From Elysia marginata (lineage: Eukaryota > Mollusca > Gastropoda > Plakobranchidae), in assembly GCA_019649035.1 (NCBI GenBank), contig BMAT01004892.1, positions 162,435-200,065 on the forward strand: 37,631 nt of DNA. Reading direction: 5' to 3'. The notes under the pieces are model-generated. The model did not search any database and had not been told where the DNA came from. It was given only the letters and a program-made list of their open reading frames with translations. Below are positions 12,201 through 19,334 of this stretch, piece by piece. Positions within the stretch are counted from its first letter, which is position 1; every line of letters begins with the position of its first letter. A program made the translations under genes and the position numbers.

Positions 12201-14133
12201 GCTGAGCGAAGTCGGGGTGGACGTAACCTCCACAGAGTACTGTCGTCATGCCATCTCCAGGTCTCACGTCAATATTCCCTACAAGATCACTGATACCATG
12301 TTTTGTGCAGGGGGCTCCGCAGGACACGACTCGTGCCAGGTTGGCTTCCTTGTATTACAAGAATCTAAATCTTTCAGATCTAAGCTAATTTTAGTTTCTT
12401 CTCACCTCATATCTGGGATTTCAGTTCAATTTCATTGAGAAAAACATTAATCAGTGATTCAGCACCTGATTGCAAGTAACCATTTGCAGTGCTAAACTTA
12501 ATCAAGAGCGCAAATCTTGCTCTACTAAGCTTTTTAGAGACTTGCCCTTGCTCGGTTTTAATCTATTAGTACTATTGATTTCAAAGCACCAAGAGTCTTC
12601 CGTCGTTTTCAGCTTTTTTTTCAGCGGCTATTTACAACCCTGAATTATTAATACCCTAAAAACTAAATCTTATAATACACATGAACACGAAAAAAAAAAC
12701 AAGTACCATGCAGCAGGAGTGGCATGCAGTTTTCTGCACAAGATTCGTTACGCTAAACCTTGTTAAAAGACTTGCGCTGGTTTACAAGTTGAGAAAATTA
12801 GCAAGTTATATCAAAGAATCAAACTTCACTCACACATTTCATCATACATAATCACAACACAAAGATGTTCAAACGATGACTGGATGTTTGGTTTGTGATG
12901 TATTTAAATCCTTTGCATTGTGAAGTTTCAAATACGTTCTTTGGATATAATCATATATACATGTAGGTCTCATTGCTCTCCTTTTTTTGCGAATGAAAAG
13001 TTTAGATGATATTCAAGTTTTTTTCTTTGCTTTCATGGCTATACCTTCAAGAAACAGAACTTTTAAACATTATACTTTTATATATCCATATGTCAAAACT
13101 TCACAAGTAGACTCATTTTGTTGGAAAGCTACACATTTAGTAATTTCATAAAGAGGTGACAGTATAATTTATGACAACAAAGAGCCACGATTCCAACAAG
13201 AGGTACAGGCCTTAACTCCTCAAAATCGTTGTGTTATTATAAAGATCGTAACTAGTGTAGCCCTTCCGCATGCAGCATTAAAGAATTAATTTCTGCGAAA
13301 ACTGCACCGTAGATTTTAACTATTTGATGAACCAAATATACGTATGTAAACCACTGCACCAACCCCTCTTTCTTCTGTGAATACATCCTTCTCTGTCCGT
13401 GTTTACCCAGTATCTTTTTCTTTATAATCTATCTATATATCTATCTAGATTCTTGGTCTTTTTATGTCATGAAATACAGTGCTCAACTTGTATAAGGAGC
13501 TTTTGTATACATTGTCGCCTAGTCCTACATTATTTTTAAGTGATTTGTTTCTCGCCGTCCGGTTGGAGGCGCGTCGTCAGGCAACTGTTTCTATACCGTT
13601 CTCCCCGTCATGCTCGTTTAGGTCGTCGTTGATTTGTTTCGATTCTTTTACATTTGTCAGTAAATACTTTTTACCGTGCATACATGTTGGCAAAATTTCC
13701 TTTCTTTTGTTAAGAGTTGGCTTCTTTGCTAAAATGAAATATTTTTCCGAAAGGCGCAAGTTACATTTTTTCTTATCTATCTATCTATCTTTCTATCATT
13801 CAGGGAGACAGCGGAGGGCCTTTGGTGTGTCGAATGGAAGCTGAAATCAAAGAAAGCTCATGGAATTTCACAACTAGTGAAAACAATGTCCTAGAAGATC
13901 TCTTGGACGCTGAAGTTGAAGTAGCTGATTTGAGTCAGCTGGAGGAGCGTCCTATTCCATATCCCAAACCCCAAACGGAGTTCATCAACCGTTGGTATCA
14001 GGGAGGTATCGTCTCATGGGGCGTCGCTTGTGGCGAAGCCAACACACCAGCTGTGTACACGAACTTACCAGTATTTCTGGACTGGATTGAAGAAGTCGTT
14101 CGCAACGTTACAGGTGGATCTGTCTTGGACTAG
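149..14133 (+). CDS. corin: Corin-like mosaic serine protease (FZ-FZ-LDLa-LDLa-SRCR-trypsin), 3' twelve exons, 5' end missing
   Basis: Seen: twelve coding exons (149-262, 929-1057, 3277-3402, 5099-5239, 5828-5935, 6211-6327, 6520-6769, 7417-7469, 9495-9681, 11059-11324, 12182-12339, 13804-14133), each bounded by AG/GT sites. Their phases fit together into 658 codons plus TAG. Domain order is FZ1 tail, complete FZ2, LDLa, LDLa, SRCR, then S1 protease with activation site R|IVGG, His in AGHC, Asp in NNDIAL and Ser in GDSGGP. Known: FZ, LDLa, SRCR and trypsin together is the layout of corin, a type II transmembrane protease that activates pro-natriuretic peptide in vertebrates. Inference: this is an invertebrate corin-type protease acting at the cell surface. 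The N-terminal membrane anchor would lie upstream of the window, so membrane attachment is not shown here. The substrate is unknown. It could instead belong to another FZ-containing mosaic protease family, but no other named family fits this domain order as well. Confidence 0.9.
263..928 (+). other. Intron with candidate fold-back element (398-645)
   Basis: No exon is visible. The stretch 598-645 read in reverse complement (GAGGCACCCAG, then ACAAGTCGGAATTTGG) closely resembles the left arm of the palindromic element at 19339 (GAGGCAACCAGG, then ACAAGTCGGAATTTTG). A weaker GTGTGGCAACCAGGTAAAG arm lies at 397-415. This suggests a short non-autonomous inverted-repeat transposon present at least twice in the window. 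Confidence 0.35.
929..1057 (+). CDS. corin: Exon: frizzled domain 2, N-terminal third
   Basis: Acceptor TTTATTACAG and donor GTGAGT bound a phase 1-1 exon of 129 nt. It encodes FZ cysteines 1 and 2 ([11 protein letters not shown]) and a following helical stretch including the FPN and LGQ residues usual near the FZ ligand groove. The codon split at the 262/929 junction gives Pro, so only about eight residues separate the last cysteine of FZ1 from the first of FZ2. An N-glycosylation sequon (NST) is present. Confidence 0.88.
1058..3276 (+). other. Large intron with SINE-like 3' tail
   Basis: This 2.2 kb intron contains no exon I can support. At 1838-1960 there is a stretch of the form GCGCTTAGAG, then GCGCTTTATAAATACACTG, then a degenerate TATTAT run. 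This is the typical 3' end of many tRNA-derived SINEs and their partner LINEs. A minus-strand open frame at 2300-2485 has no motif I recognise. Confidence 0.5.
1838..1960 (+). repeat. Probable SINE/LINE 3' tail
   Basis: The GCGCTT...GCGCTTTATAAATAC motif pair is followed by an AT-rich trinucleotide microsatellite (TATTAT type). This combination is a common 3' terminus of animal SINEs. No tRNA-like head is visible upstream, so the copy is truncated or too decayed to see. Confidence 0.45.
3277..3402 (+). CDS. corin: Exon: frizzled domain 2, central part
   Basis: Acceptor CGTTTGCAG and donor GTATGA bound a phase 1-1 exon of 126 nt. It encodes FZ cysteines 3-7 in the canonical pattern ([16 protein letters not shown], then PPCRIMCE). 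The FxCxxxFPPC core is the most recognisable FZ signature in the window. Confidence 0.93.
3403..5098 (+). other. Intron, no gene seen
   Basis: This is 1.7 kb of AT-rich sequence. Short open frames exist on both strands (for example 4489-4716 on plus) but show no domain, no fitting splice sites and no sign of coding composition. No repeat was recognised with confidence. Confidence 0.5.
5099..5239 (+). CDS. corin: Exon: frizzled domain 2, C-terminal part
   Basis: The start is set by the acceptor CTTTTTCAG at 5096-5098 and by phase. The codon split with the previous exon gives Val and restores the C-x6-C spacing (CEVFLQRC). It encodes cysteines 8-10 ([20 protein letters not shown]), completing the ten-cysteine FZ set, and includes the sequon NCS. 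Donor GTATTG. Phase 1-1, 141 nt. Confidence 0.9.
5240..5827 (+). other. Intron, no gene seen
   Basis: 588 nt of AT-rich intron between the FZ2 and first LDLa exons. Nothing recognisable apart from the splice signals. Confidence 0.6.
5828..5935 (+). CDS. corin: Exon: LDL-receptor class A repeat 1
   Basis: Acceptor TTTGCCCAG and donor GTACGT bound a phase 1-1 exon of 108 nt. It carries six cysteines ([29 protein letters not shown]) and the full acidic calcium cage typical of LDLa (CDGxxDCxDxSDE). Known: LDLa repeats are calcium-dependent ligand-binding modules; in corin they contribute to substrate recognition. Confidence 0.94.
5936..6210 (+). other. Short intron
   Basis: A 275 nt intron with AT dinucleotide-like sequence near 5950-5985 (TATA/CATATATATGG). 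No exon. Confidence 0.6.
6211..6327 (+). CDS. corin: Exon: LDL-receptor class A repeat 2
   Basis: Acceptor CTTTTTTCAG and donor GTAAGC bound a phase 1-1 exon of 117 nt. Six cysteines are in LDLa order ([25 protein letters not shown]). The usual DC-D before the SDE motif reads DCYAGADE, so one of the commonly acidic positions is Tyr and the Ser of SDE is Ala. The remaining acidic residues are kept. Calcium binding may be altered, though the fold looks intact. Confidence 0.92.
6328..6519 (+). other. Short intron
   Basis: A 192 nt intron whose 3' end (GCTCAACC followed by a T run, then CCAG) is partly repeated at 7671-7696, next to the duplicated SRCR exon start. Confidence 0.6.
6520..6769 (+). 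CDS. corin: Exon: SRCR domain, main part
   Basis: Acceptor TTTTACCAG and donor GTAAAT; phase in 1, phase out 2, 250 nt. It encodes the SRCR core including EEVCKEGWT and MACKQLGY, which match the WxxVCxxGW...ACxxLGY signature of the family, plus NNS and NGS sequons. With the next exon the domain has only four cysteines instead of the usual six or eight. This fits the shortened SRCR domains found just before the protease in type II transmembrane serine proteases. Confidence 0.88.
6770..7416 (+). other. Intron, no gene seen
   Basis: 647 nt of AT-rich intron separating the two SRCR exons. An open frame at 6988-7191 has no homology I recognise. Confidence 0.55.
7417..7469 (+). CDS. corin: Short 53-nt exon: end of SRCR domain
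   Basis: The acceptor TTCCTTCTTCTCAAG and donor GTAAGA define a 53-nt exon. It takes the single base needed by the preceding phase-2 exon and leaves one base for the protease exon. It encodes [16 protein letters not shown], the two last SRCR cysteines, and joins in frame to GVCGYRP at the start of the protease exon. The downstream CACAG at 7431-7435 would give a 34-nt exon but breaks the frame, so I reject it as the start. Easy to miss because it is so short. Confidence 0.85.
7671..7735 (+). pseudogene. Partial duplicate of the SRCR exon start with its intron edge
   Basis: The run GGCTCAACCTTTTT, then TTCCAG, then the exon start at 7697 repeats the 3' intron edge and first 38 nt of the SRCR exon at 6520. 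By eye 33 of 38 exon bases match ([13 protein letters not shown] against [13 protein letters not shown]), and phase is preserved. The copy stops near 7735 where LINE reverse-transcriptase sequence begins. The rest of the exon is not found after the LINE. It therefore cannot encode an SRCR domain, but it retains a plausible acceptor. Confidence 0.75.
7736..9130 (+). mobile_element. 5'-truncated non-LTR retrotransposon (LINE) fragment, broken reverse transcriptase
   Basis: Plus-strand translation in shifting frames shows a non-LTR reverse transcriptase. The pieces are NRMDPLQF, then [10 protein letters not shown] (catalytic block A) near 7905, then [10 protein letters not shown] near 8070, then [12 protein letters not shown] (the catalytic DD) near 8160, then FKYLGTVLD near 8380. 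A C-terminal segment ([10 protein letters not shown]) ends at TGA 8842-8844. Frameshifts and stops separate these blocks, so it is dead. The 3' untranslated part probably runs to about 9130; its end is not sharply defined. The clade looks like the CR1/L2/Rex type by its motifs, which is a guess from memory. No endonuclease domain is present. Confidence 0.85.
9495..9681 (+). CDS. corin: Exon: protease activation site and catalytic His
   Basis: Acceptor CCCATCCAG and donor GTAAGT; phase in 1, out 2. It encodes GVCGYRP (the Cys that would link to Cys122 of the catalytic domain), the zymogen cleavage sequence PSPAR|IVGG, the WPWMASL strand, YFCGG and the catalytic His in LTAGHCV. Known: cleavage after Arg before IVGG activates S1 zymogens, and the disulfide keeps the stem attached to the protease afterwards. 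Confidence 0.96.
9682..11058 (+). other. Intron containing a tRNA-derived SINE
   Basis: 1.4 kb intron. A SINE lies at 9949-10275. The remainder is AT-rich with no exon seen. The acceptor is GAATTTTGTAG, ending at 11058. Confidence 0.65.
9949..10275 (+). mobile_element. tRNA-derived SINE
   Basis: The head resembles a tRNA-Leu/Ser gene: box A TGGCAGAGTGGTTAGCG at 9959-9975 and box B GGTTCGATTCC at 10002-10012. It is followed by a body with CCTTGGGAAAGCA and CCTGCAAAATGGGTACC, of the kind found in the conserved central domain of many metazoan SINEs. It ends in an AT-rich tail (ATAAAATAAAATG). The lack of a proper acceptor stem, and the long non-tRNA body, argue against a functional tRNA. Assignment to a named SINE superfamily would need a library search. 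Confidence 0.85.
11059..11324 (+). CDS. corin: Exon: protease central region with catalytic Asp
   Basis: Acceptor TTTTGTAG; weak donor GTTTGT; phase in 2, out 1. It encodes the charged loop KEDGKSWF, the HPDFNY strand, the catalytic Asp in [16 protein letters not shown] (Cys122) and VRCMVTGWG (Cys136). An alternative donor GTAGAT at 11339 would put the next exon out of frame into a stop, so 11324 is preferred despite the weak site. Confidence 0.93.
11325..12181 (+). other. Intron with long pyrimidine-rich strand
   Basis: From about 11365 to 12060 the plus strand is heavily biased to C and T, with imperfect TCTGTCTG and TCTCTC microsatellites (densest at 11699-11735). Open frames on both strands across it are low-complexity artefacts. 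Confidence 0.7.
11365..12060. repeat. Polypyrimidine/polypurine tract with TCTG and TC microsatellites
   Basis: The strand asymmetry extends nearly 700 bases and includes TGTCTGTCTGTG-type and TCTCTCTCCCTCTC-type runs. It lies wholly within the intron after the catalytic-Asp exon. Such mirror-like tracts can adopt triplex structure, but that is only inferred. Confidence 0.65.
12182..12339 (+). CDS. corin: Exon: protease 168-182 disulfide region and Asp189
   Basis: Acceptor TTTTCCCTTGAAG and donor GTTGGC; phase in 1, out 0. It encodes [17 protein letters not shown] (Cys168), MFCAGG (Cys182) and HDSCQ. Counting back six residues from the catalytic Ser places this Asp at chymotrypsin position 189, which predicts trypsin-like cleavage after Arg or Lys. 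Confidence 0.94.
12340..13803 (+). other. Intron, no gene seen; TATC microsatellites at its 3' end
   Basis: 1.46 kb intron. CTAT repeats occur at 13428-13448, and TATCTATCTATCTATCTTTC at 13775-13796 forms the pyrimidine tract of the following acceptor. An open frame at 13479-13844 crosses the real acceptor and is not supported. Confidence 0.6.
13770..13803 (+). promoter_or_regulatory. Splice acceptor whose pyrimidine tract is a TATC microsatellite
   Basis: The sequence TTCTTATC, then four to five TATC units, then CTATCATTCAG directly precedes the exon that carries the catalytic serine. The repeat supplies most of the polypyrimidine tract. Confidence 0.7.
13804..14133 (+). CDS. corin: Last exon: catalytic Ser, acidic insertion, C-terminus
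   Basis: Acceptor CATTCAG, phase 0, 109 codons then TAG. It begins GDSGGPLVC (catalytic Ser, Cys201) and continues to [10 protein letters not shown] and PAVYTNL, closing with the C-terminal helix (FLDWIEEVV) and an NVT sequon. Between Cys201 and the GIVSWG strand there are 57-58 residues where S1 proteases usually have about ten. The extra segment is acidic (about 13 Asp/Glu), has an NFT sequon and a proline-rich end (PIPYPKP). The residue four after VAC-GEAN, aligned to position 226, is Ala (PAVYT) instead of the usual Gly (PGVYT). No internal intron explains the insertion: the stretch is open and I see no convincing splice pair. Confidence 0.93.
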   Translation, partial: GDSGGPLVCRMEAEIKESSWNFTTSENNVLEDLLDAEVEVADLSQLEERPIPYPKPQTEFINRWYQGGIVSWGVACGEANTPAVYTNLPVFLDWIEEVVRNVTGGSVLD

Positions 14134-15635
14134 AAACCGTAGAAATGAATTTTTCCCCAAACGGTTGTTGTTTCTGTTGATCCGAAAAGAATTCGACAAT
14201 TTTTTAAATAGTATCACAAGCACAGTAGATTATATGAGAATGTCATATTATAAATGTGTCTTATACGGCCACCTGGCATTAGGATGCCCAGAGATGGGAG
14301 GCGGGATGGTAGCAGAGAGTGGGAAATGGGCTTATTTTGAACAGGAACCTAGATTAAGTCAGCACCAGACCTTTAAGGGAAACTCGTGGTGTGCCGGGTA
14401 TGTCAAAACCTAATAGGAGTCACATAAATTATTTTTGTTCTTTACTTTTTGTAATTTTGACATTCTACCATTACTTTGTCAGTTTAAATTGATAAATCAT
14501 TTTTATACCGAGGTTTGAATTCGTTCCGCTGAAATGTACATTGCAGAACACTGAACATTAGTGTGTGTATCTCTTTCTACACTGGTAATGAACCAGTAGT
14601 CCGGCGTCTGTTGACTGGATTCAGTTATACAGAGGTATGAAATAACCAAACTTTGTATAGTCATACAGCTATGTTTTGTGAGTTAGACTTGGGTTTGATT
14701 TTAAGAAAAATTGTCGGGAGAACCTGTATAAATGGAATGGAAATCATTGAGATGGAGTGAGTATGGCATACCTGATTGTTTTAATTGTTTAAATACAACT
14801 TAAAATATTATGTGCATAATTATGTCCTGCTAAATAACAATTAACGTTTTCATCCGTTTTATCGTAGAAAGAAGCTCACAATCATTTTTTTTCATATGAA
14901 ATGCTAAGAATCATTACATTCTTGTCGAGCTAAATGCTGGCGGTGGATGAGCGTCTTAGTTCGAAATAATAATCACTTCTATTTGTCTATTTTTGATAAT
15001 AATTACAGCTTGATATCTTTTACGAGGAAAAGGGAAACATTTGATTATGTCCTTCAGAAAAACAAATAAGCAGTACAGACGTAACTATCTTTCACACTCC
15101 TTTAGGAAAAAAATATTGACTCGACTGACCTATATTTACCCGGAAGTGATCATGTTGCTGGCGGGAATCAGGTATCAAAAGTGCTTTAAGGCCGTTCATT
15201 AAAATGCATAGATTTTTTTCTTTGTAGCAACACAAGGCGTGCGCGATCTATCACTATATAGGTACGAAAGAACTTAACTTTGAGTAGCCGAAAAGCGGAA
15301 GGGATCAACGTTATATGAATCGTCATGTGGCCCTGCTGAGAATTTTGCCAGACCTTTTATCAAACAAAGTAAACATACGTGTCCAAATTGTGCTGTATTA
15401 CGATTTTTTAGGAAAAAAAGAAAAATCAACCATGAAACCAATTAAGAATAGTTAGTCTTGTCTGGAAGAGATGTGCGCTTTCAACAGATTAATGGTTTTC
15501 GGAGTATTTTCTACGATGCATGATAGACAATGTTTCTGGTCGAATGCTATCTTCCCATTCACAAGAAAATGTTGTGCGTGTTGAAGGCTTTGATTTGTGA
15601 AGAGAGAAGTCTGAAGGTTATTAATTTTCTCCTAG
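14134..15635 (+). other. Protease 3' UTR and flank, no gene seen
   Basis: No AATAAA occurs in the first 1.5 kb after the stop by eye. An ATTAAA is at about 15199, so the polyadenylation site is unresolved. The open frame at 14030-14413 is a shadow of the last exon running into the 3' UTR. Confidence 0.4.
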
Positions 15636-15838
15636 AGTTAAAACTTCTGAATCCGTCATGCATTAACACATTTGTTGCTACCAAGGACTTTAGAAAAGTT
15701 ACAACTTCATGGGTTCCAAAGCAGCTGGCCAGTTTCAAACGTATGGATGGGATAATTTACAGTAGCCATAGTCCTGATCTAGCCCGTTCATATTTTGTTC
15801 TGTTTGAGTCCCTTTGGTGACACGTGTTGGGGGGGGGG
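15636..15838 (+). pseudogene. Mariner transposase remnant, internally deleted
   Basis: Plus-strand frame 15530-15820 contains FRKVTTSWVPKQL, resembling the mariner RKVSARWVPxxL motif, followed almost at once by HSPDLARSYFVLFESL. The latter resembles YSPDLAPSDYxLFxxL around the third catalytic Asp. In a full transposase these motifs are well over 100 residues apart, so the copy is internally deleted. The third catalytic Asp itself is replaced (ARSY). A poly-G run (15829-15838) follows. Confidence 0.5.
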
Positions 15839-16355
15839 ACCTTGATTCCGCCAAAGTACTGGTTTCAGACTTATCGACATGGCTGTTATAATATATATCT
15901 TGACGTCAAATCTTCCATGGAGGGTATATTTGCTACTCTTTCGGGGTGGCGAAAATCCTACGATTATAAGGTCGACAAAAGATTGGAAGATACAATTCAT
16001 CTCAAAAACATTCTTAGTTATGGCTTTGCTAATCTTTTGAAACTCTTGCTGTTTAAAAGATGAAGAAAATAACTTTTTTTGTGTTTGAACTAGAAAGTGG
16101 CACGTTTCAATCCATGAGGAGTTCCATACAAGCCTTGTTTAAACGCAAAAGCCATTATGTTATGTAGGCTCTAAACAAAGTAAATAAGTCATGCTATAAC
16201 TTAAGATGAACATGATTATATTTGTTAGACCTTTTTAAAAGAGTGAAATATGGTTTGTGAATATTAATACTGTACAACCTTGTTGCAACGCTGTTAGACA
16301 TTGATTGTAAATTTGTGCGCTTTATTTCTTTTTGTGCGTGTATGTTGGGGGGGGG
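15839..16355. other. Intergenic, no gene seen
   Basis: AT-rich sequence ending in a poly-G run (16346-16355) next to the assembly gap. Overlapping short open frames on both strands near 15788-16063 show no known motif. Confidence 0.5.
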
Positions 16356-16367
16356 NNNNNNNNNNNN
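16356..16367. other. Assembly gap (12 N)
   Basis: Twelve undetermined bases directly follow TGTTGGGGGGGGGG. The gap most likely reflects a homopolymer or simple repeat that could not be read through, so true length is unknown. Confidence 0.98.
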
Positions 16368-16984
16368 TCCAGCTATTAGTACTACGACATAGATTTTAAT
16401 TTTCAGAGTAATAAAAAATGTCTTTGTAAAACAATAACATCATAACCAGTCCATTCATAATCATACTTCATGTATATAACACAACTGCTAAAATCGGCAA
16501 CGTCACGCATATAGGCCCAATCACATAAACTATAGTTTGTAATGTCGTTCTGTCTGTGTATCTGTGTATTAGAGATTCACGCCTCTTAGACAGTATTCAG
16601 AAGTCTGAAAATTTACAGTTTTTTTTAACTAATCCCGGACGCAAACTAGGCGTATTTTTAAATTCAATTTAGGTTTAGAAGAGCTTATTTACAAGATTTA
16701 AAATCTGAATCGGAGCAAACCCCTAGATCTAACTTTGAAATCTAGCCATTGCTAAAGCTTGACGTTCCTTAAAAAAAGCTGTTGTTTTCTATGACGTGTA
16801 TTTCAATTTACGTTGAACGTTCTTTGTGCACCGTTTTGGAAATTCCCGCTATGGCTTTAAAGTTCTCGTTCGTTTACCACAGCTTTAGATGTTTGAAATT
16901 TGAAGCAATCGAACGTGAAAATTTACGCTTTAATATGAAAAGTTCAAGAACATGAAAAACATTTCCAAAAAACAATGGTCGTCG
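16368..16984. other. Intergenic, no gene seen
   Basis: AT-rich non-coding sequence. TCTAGAT-like words begin to appear near 16720-16745 ahead of the duplicated block. Confidence 0.5.
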
Positions 16985-17700
16985 TTGAATCTAGATTAGG
17001 TATAGATCTACAATCTAGATGAAAAGTTTAAAACTTGACTCAGTTCTAGAAATTAATTTAGATTATCTGGATTTCAGATCTAGACCTAGAAGACTTTTTA
17101 AACATAGGGTCCAGATTAGGTTTAGATCTAGATCTAGACCTAATTCAGGCTTGGCAGGGATTTTTTGTTTTGTTTTATACTCTACGTGTCGCGTTCACTT
17201 TCATTTTTAAGAAATAAAGACCGAGGTGTTGCGTCCTAAGGAAGTGGAAACTAGAAAAGATAATGTAAAAAAGTATAGCAATATGAGAACAAACAAAACA
17301 ACGCAGGGAAATGCAAGAATTGATACAGAAATGTATTCAGCCTTGACACATCCAAAAAGATCGAAAAGCAGAAGAAAACCCATTATGTACCGTAATCATA
17401 AGGCCTATTATTATCGGCTTCTCGATTTCGTCGTTAAATCTAAATTAGATCTACACTTACAGTATAGATTAAGTTTTTTTTTAATTTGACTTACCTCTAG
17501 AAATTAATCTAGATAATGTAAATTTTAGATCTATATCTAGAATATTATTTAAACTTAAGGTCTAGATTAGTTCTAGGTTTAGATTTAGCCTAGGCTTTGC
17601 ATGAGTGTTTGTTTTTATTTGTTTTAGGCACTGCGTGGCATAGTTACTTCCATGCACAGAAATCTAATTGCTTCCATGTTATAGAAGTTGAAGATCGAGA
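16985..17700. repeat. Diverged direct duplication rich in TCTAGAT
   Basis: About 16985-17225 and 17430-17700 share an ordered series of matches: TTAGATCTACA; then TTCTAGAAATTAAT/CTCTAGAAATTAAT; then a stretch with AGATCTA-type words; then GGTCCAGATTAGG/GGTCTAGATTAG; then GGCTT; then a T-rich TTTGTTTT run; then a GACCGAGGTGTTGCG/GATCGAGACGTTGC segment. The period is about 450 bp. Within each unit TCTAGA/AGATCTA words recur far above chance. It is non-coding, although 17019-17210 and 17226-17489 happen to be open. Confidence 0.6.
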
Positions 17701-18369
17701 CGTTGCTTCGTGAGGATTAAGAGAAAGAGAAGGAAATAGGGACCAGTAATAAAATTATAAAAAAAACACATGGCATTAAGAAGAGGATAAAAGAGTAGCC
17801 TAAAGGGGAAAGATAAAAATAATGTAGAGAGAAGGTAATTATATTGGGATGGGGCGGGGGAGGGACGAGATAAGCCTACATGAGGACAGCTGTAGCCAGA
17901 GAGATGATTTTAAGAGAAGGAGAAATTTTTTGATGAGATGCAAATTGATCTGTTGAGAGAGGCAACGTTTGGCACAGTCTAGTCTATTACTGGACCAGGT
18001 CGGTACATCTTTACTAGTTAGCATATATTCCCAGGTATATAGTCTATACTTAAGATACAATCGGCAATTGAGTCTACCTGGACAGCAGATAGTAACCACA
18101 CACGTTTAAAGAGGAAGAAGTCATAATATCAAAGTTATATTTTATTACATATCTCTTTAAAGATCTGTTTTAAACCCTTATTCTTATTCATATCAATGTT
18201 AAGACTTTTTCTGAAAAGTAAGAGCTTTTTCTATACTTTCTGAAAAAGCAATGACCGTTTTGGCATCAAAGAGAAGGAGGCAGTAAATTTGAATCAAAAC
18301 ACTATTACAAACATGTATGTTGTTTTACTCGGAGTGTAAATAGTTCCTTATAAAAAATATTAATAAAGT
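17701..18369. other. Intergenic, no gene seen
   Basis: A purine-rich plus strand (17700-17880, GAGAAAG/GGGGAAAG words) followed by AT-rich sequence. The minus open frame at 17839-18099 has no motif I recognise. Confidence 0.5.
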
Positions 18370-18552
18370 TACAACGCGGTCCGTTTAAGTCGAAGTGCTT
18401 GGAAGCGGCAAATTTAGTTCGAAATATCAGAACTTATTATTACATGTAACGGATACTTTACAAAGTACAAACTACCACTTGGGATCTTAAACAGATTCGA
18501 AATATTCATAAATTTGAGTCATCAGAGTTCGAGTTAAATGGACTCCACTGTA
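18370..18552. mobile_element. Small TIR element (pogo/Tc1-mariner type MITE)
   Basis: Left end TACAACGCGGTCCGTTTAAG and the reverse complement of the right end TACAGTGGAGTCCATTTAAC match at 15 of 20 positions. The similarity continues inward (TCGAAG/TCGAAC, then AAATTTA and TTTCGAA words). The ends sit on TA dinucleotides, consistent with TA target-site duplication. About 180 bp with no coding capacity. CAGTGG ends are typical of pogo/Tigger-like elements; the family name is inference. Confidence 0.6.
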
Positions 18553-19334
18553 TGATCTTTTACCCCTGTTAGGCGTAAATTTTGTGATATTGTTGAAGAA
18601 ACATGGTGGACTAACACTTTATCTTGCAAATTAGCTAAAAGAGAACTTTAATAGCTAATTACGTAAAAGAGAACTTTAATAGCTAATCACTAAGGAGTGA
18701 AAATGTAAACGTTAATAGCAATAGTAATATCAATGTTTTCTCAGAGGCTTGAGGAAAAAGAACCTGCTAAGAATCCAGAGAGAAAAACTAAAAGGAAGCA
18801 AACAGTTTTATATTATACCCATAGCAGTTTCATCACTTTTTATGCTCCCATAATGTCATTTCAATTCAACCTTTCTGCTACCTTTTGAAATGCTATGAAA
18901 CTTATGACTTGCTAGGCCTACTTTTCTATGACATCTTCTTCCGTCTGAATTCTCCCCTCACCCATCCTAACTCAATTCTCAACATTTGTTAGCATTAATT
19001 TAGCAGAATCCCACCACCCTTCCCCCGCGCCCTAGCTGATGATAGTGTGTATAAGGTCCCTTATGAATTGGATATAATGTAATCTATCATTATTCTCCTG
19101 AGCCTCATGAGAAGATTTCATAGATATAATTTCCATGGTCCTCCACTGACGGTTTTTCTCAAATAAACTATCAGATTTATTCCTTTAGTATTCAAAAGAG
19201 ACAGCTTCTGTGTAAACACATGATTATAGTCCTAATCGCTGGATTCACAAACATTCATGGGATCACTGAGCAGCGCTTCAATTTCAGACGTTGTTTTTAA
19301 ATCACAACTAAAGTTTATTTTTTCAATAATACAT
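18553..19334. other. Intergenic; short tandem duplication
   Basis: No gene seen. A 28-bp unit starting TAAAAGAGAACTTTAATAGC occurs twice in tandem at 18636-18663 and 18664-18690 with one mismatch. Confidence 0.55.
18636..18690. repeat. 28-bp tandem duplication
   Basis: Two adjacent copies (18636-18663, 18664-18690) differ by a single base near their ends, pointing to a fairly recent slippage or repair event. Confidence 0.85.

Noticed and set aside
13479-13844. A 121-codon frame reaching into the last protease exon
   Set aside because: It is in a different frame from GDSGGP and crosses the true acceptor.
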